15,535 bases of DNA from an uncultured Collinsella sp. (GTDB lineage: Bacteria > Actinomycetota > Coriobacteriia > Coriobacteriales > Coriobacteriaceae), in assembly GCA_937958315.1 (NCBI GenBank), contig CALFGH010000065.1, positions 1 to 15,535 on the forward strand, written 5' to 3'. The notes beneath the pieces are model-generated. The model saw only the letters and a list, made by a program, of their open reading frames with translations. It did no database searches and was not told the origin of the DNA. The position numbers and the translations under genes were made by a program. This document shows, piece by piece, positions 10,349 to 15,535 of this stretch (its first letter is position 1; each line of letters starts with the position of its first letter).

Positions 10349-11665
10349 TTACTCGGAAGCAGCCTTCTCGGTCTTCCAGCCATCGACGAAGGCGTTCTTG
10401 ACGCCGTCCCACTTGGTGTTGTCGGCAGCATAAGCAATGAGAGCCTGCTTGAGGTTCTTCTTCCACTCCTCAGAGGGGATGTAGACGAAGTCCCAAGCGA
10501 CGGTCTTCTTGCCGTCCTTGGCCATGGCAACGGCCTGCTGCGAGAAGACGTTGGTGGTCTCCTTGGCGCTCTTGAACGGAGCGGTCAGACCCATCTTGTC
10601 GGCGATGATGCTGGTCGGGGTGTCAGCGGTGACGCACCAGTACATGAAGTCCTCGGTGGCCTTCTGAGCATCCTCGGAAGCCTGGGAGCTCACGCACCAG
10701 TAGTTCTCGCCGCCGGAGCACAGGCCCTGGTTCTCCTCGCCGTCGACGCCGATGTAGATCGGCAGCATGCCGAGCTGGTCGTCGGTCATACCGGCCTTGG
10801 TGAGGTCAGCGTATGCCCAAGAGCCGTTCTGATAGAAGACGGCCTTGCCGGTTGCGAACTCGTTGGTGGCGTCGTCGCCGGTCTTGGAGGCAAGCTGCGA
10901 AGGATCGCAGGTGGAGTCGGTGATGTACAGGTCGAAAATCTGCTTGAAGTTGTCGAGATACTCGCCCTTGATCTCGTCGTCCTCCTGGTTGTGCTCCTTC
11001 TCGAACTCGTAGTAGAGCGGGAGGTTGGCGAGGTGGGTGGTGTAGCGCCAGCTGGAGGAGTCATCCATGCCGGCAGAAGTGAAGGCACCCTCAACGCCAA
11101 GCTCGTCCTTGCGGGCCTGGATGTCGTCAGCACAAGCCTTCAGCTTGTCGAAGGAGTTGATGTCCTCGGCCTTGTAGCCAGCCTTCTCGAGCAGCTGCTT
11201 GTTGTAGATGATGCCGTAGCTCTCCTGGACCCAGTCGATACCCAGATCCTTGCCATCGGACTGCAGAGCCAGGGAGTCGTCAATGAGCTCACCGCGGAGC
11301 TTGGTATCGGACAGGTCGGCGCAGTAATCCTTCCAGTTCTTAAGACCGGTGGGGCCGTTGACCTGGAACAGGGTCGGAGCGGAGCTCTTGGACATCTCGG
11401 ACTTGAGCTTCTCCTCGTAGGTGTTGGAGGCGGCGGTCACGATCTTGACCTCGACGCCCTTCTCCTCCTTGTACGCCTTGGCGATCTCCTTCCACTCCTT
11501 GTCGACCTCGGGCTTAAATTGGAGGAAGTAGACCTCGGCAGCGTCACCAGAAGCAGAGGAGCCGGAGCCGGCGGAGCCACCGCAGCCCACGAGACCCAGA
11601 CCAAGAACCGCAGCCGCGGAACCAGCAAAGCCCAGGAACTGCCTTCTGCTCATTTCGTTCTTCAT
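10349..11665 (-). CDS. Sugar ABC transporter substrate-binding lipoprotein (solute-binding family 1)
   Basis: 438 residues from ATG 11665. It captures the sugar outside the membrane and delivers it to the MalF/MalG-type permease. The N-terminus combines a twin-arginine motif (SRRQFLG, residues 6-12) with a lipobox LVGC (25-28), so the mature protein would be a Cys28-anchored lipoprotein exported by Tat. A short Gly/Ser tether follows. The body (about 45-438) looks like a MalE-type two-lobe binding protein, including the N-terminal YFLQFKPEVDKEWKEIAKAY segment. ATG 11665 is preferred over in-frame GTG 11683, because the AAGGGTGG ribosome site lies inside that extension, six bases before ATG 11665. 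The malQ/glgP context and the alpha-glucoside PTS suggest maltodextrin as ligand, but this is unproven. Confidence 0.93.
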   Translation of the reverse strand: MKNEMSRRQFLGFAGSAAAVLGLGLVGCGGSAGSGSSASGDAAEVYFLQFKPEVDKEWKEIAKAYKEEKGVEVKIVTAASNTYEEKLKSEMSKSSAPTLFQVNGPTGLKNWKDYCADLSDTKLRGELIDDSLALQSDGKDLGIDWVQESYGIIYNKQLLEKAGYKAEDINSFDKLKACADDIQARKDELGVEGAFTSAGMDDSSSWRYTTHLANLPLYYEFEKEHNQEDDEIKGEYLDNFKQIFDLYITDSTCDPSQLASKTGDDATNEFATGKAVFYQNGSWAYADLTKAGMTDDQLGMLPIYIGVDGEENQGLCSGGENYWCVSSQASEDAQKATEDFMYWCVTADTPTSIIADKMGLTAPFKSAKETTNVFSQQAVAMAKDGKKTVAWDFVYIPSEEWKKNLKQALIAYAADNTKWDGVKNAFVDGWKTEKAASE

Positions 11666-11688
11666 TACAATCCACCCTTTCACACCGT

Positions 11689-11707
11689 GGCGGCACCCTT
11701 TGCCGCC
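11689..11707 (-). promoter_or_regulatory. Leader hairpin just upstream of the binding-protein ribosome site
   Basis: GGCGGCA (11689-11695) pairs with TGCCGCC (11701-11707) around a 5-base loop, ending about 12 bases before the ribosome site. A second small hairpin, GGGG/CCCC, lies at 11726-11739. Either could stabilise the leader; no riboswitch class is recognised. Confidence 0.35.
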
Positions 11708-11773
11708 GCCTTCGGAGATTGGCTCGGGGACTTTGCCCCTTTTGCTGATTTGAACGATACGCTATTTTGAAAG

Positions 11774-11785
11774 TTGTTTGAACAA
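11774..11785. promoter_or_regulatory. Degenerate operator-like palindrome upstream of the binding-protein gene
   Basis: TTGTT-TG-AACAA is a perfect inverted repeat with a 2-base centre. Its core GTTTGAAC differs from GT-N-TA-N-AC at one base. It is a possible secondary site for the GntR-type regulator, weaker than the 11849-11860 site. Confidence 0.3.
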
Positions 11786-11831
11786 GTATTACTAGAGCGG
11801 TAGAAAACCTTCGGTGAACGGTAATTTCAAC

Positions 11832-11860
11832 TTGATACTTGACAAGTTTTGTATAAACAA
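11832..11860 (-). promoter_or_regulatory. Candidate promoter of the ABC operon, -35 overlapped by operator
   Basis: On the minus strand TTGTTT (11855-11860) and TATCAA (11832-11837) are 17 bases apart. The -35 sits inside TTGTTTATACAA. The match to consensus is modest and the implied leader is long (about 160 bases), so a start closer to the gene is possible. Confidence 0.3.
11849..11860. promoter_or_regulatory. Putative GntR/HutC-type operator upstream of the binding-protein gene
   Basis: TTGTATAAACAA is a near-palindrome whose core GTATAAAC (11851-11858) fits GT-N-TA-N-AC. It closely resembles the TTGTTTAAAC sites at 12744-12753 and 12866-12875. It lies between the gntR terminator and the binding-protein gene, where repression of the ABC operon would be expected. 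Confidence 0.5.
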
Positions 11861-11878
11861 TTATTTGTTATCGAATGC

Positions 11879-11933
11879 AGCGAAAACGCCCGGTCAAGCC
11901 GATGCATCGTCGGTTTGACCGGGCGTTTTCGCT
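11879..11933. terminator. Long hairpin terminator after gntR, probably bidirectional
   Basis: A perfect 19-bp stem (11879-11897 with 11915-11933) surrounds a 17-base loop that is itself partly self-complementary. The stem carries AAAA and TTTT blocks, giving a GCGTTTTCGCT-like exit on both strands. It lies about 40 bases after the gntR stop codon and separates gntR from the ABC operon transcribed in the same direction. Confidence 0.8.
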
Positions 11934-11971
11934 TTGAGGGCATGAGTCTCGTCAGGCTGCGAGCTAGCCGG

Positions 11972-12691
11972 CTATCGCTTGGAGTTGACGCGGTAGTGGA
12001 AGATCTCGGGATGCGTGCGGGCATGCGTGACCTCGAACAAGATGCCGTCCGAGGTGTACGACTGGCTCTCCATGACGGCAACACAGTTGTATTTGCCAAG
12101 GTCAAGATAGCTGCAGTCCTCATCGTTGGCAAGCTCGACGCTCACTGTACGGCGACTCGCCATCACCTTGACGCCGCGTTTATGCTCCAGATAGTCGTAA
12201 ATCGACTTTGCGGCGATCTCGGGCGTCAGGCCCTTGGCGATCGACTCCAAAAAGTAACCATGGTCTACTTGGCGCGCATTGCCGTTAAGGCTTCGGACAC
12301 GCACCACGCGAATCAACTCCTCGCCCACCTTAAAGCCCAGGCGACGAGAGAGTTGCTCGGTGCAAATCAAATGCTCAAAAGACTTGACCTCGGTCGATGC
12401 GACGGCATTGTTGCGCTTTGCAAATTCGCCAAACGACTCGACTTCCTCGAGTGCGCCCAGCATGTCGGTTTCGCCCTTGAGCCAAATAACGCGCACGCCC
12501 TTGCCGTGTATGGGCTGCACAAACATCTGGTCGGCCAGCATGCTCAAGGCGCGTCGAACGGTATTGCGCGTGCAGCCAAACTCCGCGGTCAGCTCGGCTT
12601 CGGTTGGCAGCATCTCCTGAAACGCATAGGTCCCGTTAATGATGCGCGAGCGTATTTCTCGGTAGATTCCTTCGTATATCGCTTTTGGCAT
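11972..12691 (-). CDS. GntR-family transcriptional regulator, HutC/UTRA subfamily
   Basis: 239 residues. The N-terminal winged helix-turn-helix (about 1-70) shows the family pattern IYREIRSRIINGTY, LPTEAELTAEFGCTRNTVRRALSML and a GKGVRV wing. The C-terminal part (about 85-235) has the UTRA effector-domain layout, including FEHLICTEQLSRRLGFKVGEELIRV-like and YDYLE segments. UTRA regulators usually release DNA on binding a sugar phosphate or other small metabolite. The gene is divergent from the PTS gene and lies upstream of the ABC operon, so it is the likely local repressor of both. Its ATG is preceded by GAGGTG. Its own promoter overlaps a GTTTAAAC site, suggesting autoregulation. The inducer could be the phosphorylated alpha-glucoside made by the PTS; this is inference. 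Confidence 0.93.
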   Translation of the reverse strand: MPKAIYEGIYREIRSRIINGTYAFQEMLPTEAELTAEFGCTRNTVRRALSMLADQMFVQPIHGKGVRVIWLKGETDMLGALEEVESFGEFAKRNNAVASTEVKSFEHLICTEQLSRRLGFKVGEELIRVVRVRSLNGNARQVDHGYFLESIAKGLTPEIAAKSIYDYLEHKRGVKVMASRRTVSVELANDEDCSYLDLGKYNCVAVMESQSYTSDGILFEVTHARTHPEIFHYRVNSKR

Positions 12692-12724
12692 GACTTCACC
12701 TCTAATGAATATATATGGCTAGGC

Positions 12725-12753
12725 AGCATAGCATTTCTTAAAGTTGTTTAAAC
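12725..12753 (-). promoter_or_regulatory. Candidate gntR promoter overlapped by operator
   Basis: On the minus strand TATGCT (12725-12730) is a fair -10 element. The -35 position (12748-12753, spacing 17) falls inside GTTTAAAC at 12746-12753. The -35 matches consensus poorly. The overlap would suit autorepression. Confidence 0.35.
12744..12753. promoter_or_regulatory. Putative GntR/HutC-type operator, gntR-proximal
   Basis: TTGTTTAAAC contains the perfect palindrome GTTTAAAC (12746-12753). The 10-base string is repeated exactly at 12866-12875, nearer the divergent PTS gene. It abuts a second palindrome, CCGATTATCGG (12753-12763). Confidence 0.55.
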
Positions 12754-12852
12754 CGATTATCGGCAAAGCGACAGGATTTAACCGTTGACGGTTTCTGTCG
12801 CGCCCAAACCGGTTTCGCTCAAAACTGCCGGTACGACAATCGTCTGGTCCTC

Positions 12853-12875
12853 TACAATGAATCCATTGTTTAAAC
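12853..12875 (+). promoter_or_regulatory. PTS gene -10 element and downstream operator
   Basis: TACAAT (12853-12858) is a plausible -10 element, but no good -35 is visible. TTGTTTAAAC (12866-12875, core GTTTAAAC at 12868-12875) begins about where transcription would start, a position suited to repression. AAACGTTT (12872-12879) overlaps its end. Confidence 0.45.
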
Positions 12876-12918
12876 GTTTCACCACGCGCAACGCGCCTCG
12901 ATATACGGGAGGCAGAAC

Positions 12919-15372
12919 ATGCTGCAAAAAATCCAACGCTTTGGCGGGGCAATGTTCGCGCCCGCCATGTTGTTTTCCATATCGGGCCTTATGGTCGGCG
13001 TCTCCGCCCTCGCAACGTCTGCGGATATCGTCGGCGACCTCGCCGTATACGGAACCCCTTGGTACGTTTTTTGGACTATCATTCAGCGCGGCTCGTGGAC
13101 GGTCTTTAAGCGACTTCCGCTCCTTTTTGCCGTAGCGCTGCCCATCGGCCTTGCCCAAAAGCAACCGGCACGTTGTTGCCTCGAGGCGCTCGTGGCTTAT
13201 TTTGCCTATTGCTTCTTTTTGAGCGAGATCATCAAGCTAAGCGGAGACAACCTTGGACTTAAGTACCCGTCGTCTTTGACCCCCGCTAGCGGCATTACCA
13301 TCATCGACGGCATCAAGACGCTCGACACCGGCATTATCGGCCCGCTAGCGGTATCGGCAACCGTCGTCGCCATCCATGACCGCTTCTACGATGCCAAGGT
13401 CCCCGATTGGCTCGGCACCTTCTCGGGTTCCTCGCTGGTCTACCTCATCAGCTTTTTTGCCGTGTTCGCCCTTGCCGCCATCTCGGCCGCCATCGTGCCC
13501 TTCGTATACGCAGCGACCGAAACGCTGCGCCACGCACTTGTGGGCGTCGGCCCCCTCGGCGTGGGTATCTTTGCGTTTTTGGAGCGAGCACTCGAGCCCA
13601 TGGGGCTGCACCACCTGCTCTACATGCCTATCTACTACGACAATTTAGTTATTAACGACGGTATCTACGCCACGTGGACCAATTTGCTCCCCATTCTCTC
13701 CCATAGCACGCGCCCCCTCAATGAGCTTGCGCCGTGGGCTGGTTTCACCGCCACCGGCTGGGTCAAGCTCTTTGGCCTTCCTGCCATCGCCGTTGCGTTC
13801 TACACCACCGCCAAGCCCGAACGCCGCGCTGGCCTCAAGGCCATCCTTCTGCCCGCCATCGTCGCTTCGGCGGTCTGCGGCGTCACCGAGCCGCTCGAGT
13901 TTCTCTTTATGTTCACCTATCCCGGGCTCTTTTTGCTCTATGCCGCCCTATCTTCCTGCCTCGCCATGGCTATGAACTTCTTTGGCGTCGTTGGCATCTT
14001 CTCGGGCGGCTTTATGGAAATGGCTGCCTTCAACTTTATCCCGCTCATGCGGGCGCATGCCGGCTCCTACCTTTTGGCACTCGGAATCGGACTCATCTTT
14101 AGCGTCATCTTCTTTCTGAGCTTTCGAGGTCTTATCCTGACCTTTGACCTTAAAACCCCGGGACGCGAGGACCATATCGCCAGCAACGCGGCGCTCTCAC
14201 GCTTGACGGGAAACGACGTTGACGAAAAGCGCTCATCCAAAACCGGCGCTTCCGGCAACCAAGCCTCACAAGATCATCTCCTCGCCGAGCAGGTTGTGAC
14301 GCTTCTGGGCGGCGTCTCCAACATTGCGGGCGCAACCAACTGCGCCACGCGTCTGCGCGTCGAAGTCGTGGATCCCTCCATCGTCGCGGACAATGCGACC
14401 TTTGTCGCAGCGGGTGCCAAAGGCCTCATCGTCACCGGCAAGACCGCTCAGGTAATCATCGGCATCTCGGTACCCCGCGTCAAAGAACACTTTGATCAGA
14501 TTATGGGACTCGAACCGGGTTTTGCATTCGCCGCCTCGCCTTTTCATGCCGGCGATGGCGCCAAAAAGTATGGCAATGTCTGCTTCTTCGACATCGACGG
14601 TACGCTCGCCTGGCAAGATCCCAAACTTGCCCAAGAGCTCCCCGAGGGCGAGCGAGATCTTTCCCCCTATCCCAACGAGACGGTTGCACAGGCAATTCGC
14701 ACGTTTGTCGCCAACGGCAACAAAGCTTTTATCTGTACGGGGCGCACCCTCAGCTGCATCCATCCCAAGCTGCTCGAACTGCCGTGGGCAGGCGTCGTGT
14801 GCCTCGCGGGCGGTTACGCCGAACTCGAGGGGCGCGTCGTGCGAAACGCTGCCATAAGCCCCGGCATGTTACAGCGCCTCGCCCCCTATCTCGAGCAATC
14901 GGGCGAGGTCATTCGCTTTGAGGGCATCGATCGCGTCGTGCGCATGAGTGCAGATGCCCCCGAGACGTACGGATACGCACGCACCGTGGGCGACGCCGTC
15001 ACGCAACTTGAGCACTACAACGCCTATAAAATTCTTATGTCCACACCACTTGCCAACCGCATCGCCCAAGATGAAGAGCTTGGACCTCTGCTCTGCCTCA
15101 ACGAGCTCGAGCTCGAGGTCACAGAAATCTCGCCGCGCGAGTGCACCAAACGGGCCGGAATCAAGGCTGTGCTTGACGCCCTGGGACCAGACCACGGCAC
15201 CGTATATGGCATTGGCGACGCGAGCAACGACATCGCCCTCATGGAGGCGGTCGATGTTGGCATCGCCATGGGCAACGCGCCGGACTTCCTCAAGGAAAAG
15301 GCCGACTACGTAACCGACAGCTTCGACCACGACGGCGTCGTCACCGCGCTCGAACACTTTGGGCTTATCTAG
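12919..15372 (+). CDS. PTS alpha-glucoside-type EIIC-EIIB permease fused to a C-terminal HAD phosphatase
   Basis: 817 residues in one frame. Residues 1-about 415 are an EIIC membrane domain of about ten helices, closest by eye to the alpha-glucoside GlvC/MalX/AglA group (QRFGGAMFAPAMLF opening, GLHHLLYMPIYYDN, GVTEPLEFLF with E324). A linker (about 416-450) leads to EIIB, with phosphorylation-site C475 in GATNCATRLRV. From about 545 to 817 lies a Cof-type HAD domain with all four motifs: D558 and D560 (FFDIDGT), T607 (ICTGR), K744, and D767/N770/D771 (GIGDASND). Expected action is phosphorylating import of an alpha-glucoside, then hydrolysis of a sugar phosphate. No EIIA domain is present, so EIIA must come from elsewhere. 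GGGAGG six bases before the ATG supports the start. The HAD substrate is unknown. Confidence 0.94.
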   Translation: MLQKIQRFGGAMFAPAMLFSISGLMVGVSALATSADIVGDLAVYGTPWYVFWTIIQRGSWTVFKRLPLLFAVALPIGLAQKQPARCCLEALVAYFAYCFFLSEIIKLSGDNLGLKYPSSLTPASGITIIDGIKTLDTGIIGPLAVSATVVAIHDRFYDAKVPDWLGTFSGSSLVYLISFFAVFALAAISAAIVPFVYAATETLRHALVGVGPLGVGIFAFLERALEPMGLHHLLYMPIYYDNLVINDGIYATWTNLLPILSHSTRPLNELAPWAGFTATGWVKLFGLPAIAVAFYTTAKPERRAGLKAILLPAIVASAVCGVTEPLEFLFMFTYPGLFLLYAALSSCLAMAMNFFGVVGIFSGGFMEMAAFNFIPLMRAHAGSYLLALGIGLIFSVIFFLSFRGLILTFDLKTPGREDHIASNAALSRLTGNDVDEKRSSKTGASGNQASQDHLLAEQVVTLLGGVSNIAGATNCATRLRVEVVDPSIVADNATFVAAGAKGLIVTGKTAQVIIGISVPRVKEHFDQIMGLEPGFAFAASPFHAGDGAKKYGNVCFFDIDGTLAWQDPKLAQELPEGERDLSPYPNETVAQAIRTFVANGNKAFICTGRTLSCIHPKLLELPWAGVVCLAGGYAELEGRVVRNAAISPGMLQRLAPYLEQSGEVIRFEGIDRVVRMSADAPETYGYARTVGDAVTQLEHYNAYKILMSTPLANRIAQDEELGPLLCLNELELEVTEISPRECTKRAGIKAVLDALGPDHGTVYGIGDASNDIALMEAVDVGIAMGNAPDFLKEKADYVTDSFDHDGVVTALEHFGLI

Positions 15373-15488
15373 CCGAGCCCCTTGCCGCGTTTGCGACCGC
15401 AAGACTCAATCGTCTTCAACCGCCGCGCTCGACGCCCCAATGTGGCAATATGTAGTCTGCATAATGCAACGGTGCAACCTAAGAAAGA

Positions 15489-15535
15489 ATGCGAGAACCC
15501 GTGTCCAGTCCGTTTACCAGCTTTTTAGCCCAGCA
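15489..15535 (+). CDS. Possible 5' end of a further gene, cut by the window edge
   Basis: An open frame starts at ATG 15489 (or in-frame GTG 15501) and runs off the window as MREPVSSPFTSFLAQ. AAGAAAG lies just before the ATG and a CATAAT (15460-15465) could be a -10 element, but neither ribosome site is convincing. The peptide is too short to identify. Bases 15373-15488 show no clear terminator for the PTS gene. Confidence 0.3.
   Translation, partial: MREPVSSPFTSFLAQ

Noticed and set aside
11666..11683. GTG start for the binding-protein gene
   Set aside because: The ribosome site for ATG 11665 lies within this extension, and the signal peptide is complete without it.
10334..11770. Long plus-strand open frame opposite the binding-protein gene
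   Set aside because: The minus strand encodes a complete lipoprotein with a ribosome site. The plus frame is a Leu/Val/Gly-rich shadow without a supporting start.
15373..15420. Terminator after the PTS gene
   Set aside because: Only a five-base CTTGC/GCAAG pairing with a long loop and no T-run is visible.

Overview
The window reads as a GC-rich chromosomal segment from a gut actinobacterium of the Coriobacteriia, most likely Collinsella or a close relative. This is inferred from the protein style (GalE, MalQ, GlgP and MsmK-type ATPase variants), strong G/C third-position bias and AT-richer intergenic regions; no rRNA or marker gene is present to prove it. Apart from one peptidoglycan hydrolase, the segment is devoted to alpha-glucan, maltodextrin and galactose metabolism.

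Layout. 1-1311: a secreted coiled-coil cell-wall hydrolase on the minus strand with its terminator. 1579-2640: galE (UDP-glucose 4-epimerase), divergent from it, with promoter and a strong terminator. 2863-4368: malQ (4-alpha-glucanotransferase), then glgP (4498-6765, alpha-glucan phosphorylase). 6766-7299: a 534-base gap between convergent genes; it holds a terminator at each end and, between them, four tandem inverted-repeat units with near-identical geometry. 7300-11665 (minus strand): a four-gene sugar ABC importer operon in the order solute-binding lipoprotein, MalF-type permease, MalG-type permease, MsmK/UgpC-type ATPase. 11972-12691 (minus): a GntR/HutC-type repressor with a UTRA effector domain. 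12919-15372 (plus): a PTS permease (alpha-glucoside EIIC-EIIB) fused to a C-terminal HAD phosphatase. The last bases may hold the start of another gene.

How it fits together. The ABC importer would bring in unmodified (malto)oligosaccharides. MalQ disproportionates them and GlgP phosphorolyses them to glucose-1-phosphate; GalE links UDP-glucose and UDP-galactose. The PTS protein would import an alpha-glucoside as its 6-phosphate, and its own HAD domain could remove that phosphate, returning free disaccharide to the MalQ/GlgP route. The motif GTTTAAAC or GTATAAAC fits the HutC-subfamily operator pattern GT-N-TA-N-AC. It occurs at the malQ promoter, between gntR and the binding-protein gene, and twice between gntR and the PTS gene, which suggests one regulator controls the malQ, ABC and PTS units.

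The two observations most worth following up are the four-unit inverted-repeat array at 6863-7160 and the single-chain EIIC-EIIB-HAD phosphatase. The shared operator set comes next.
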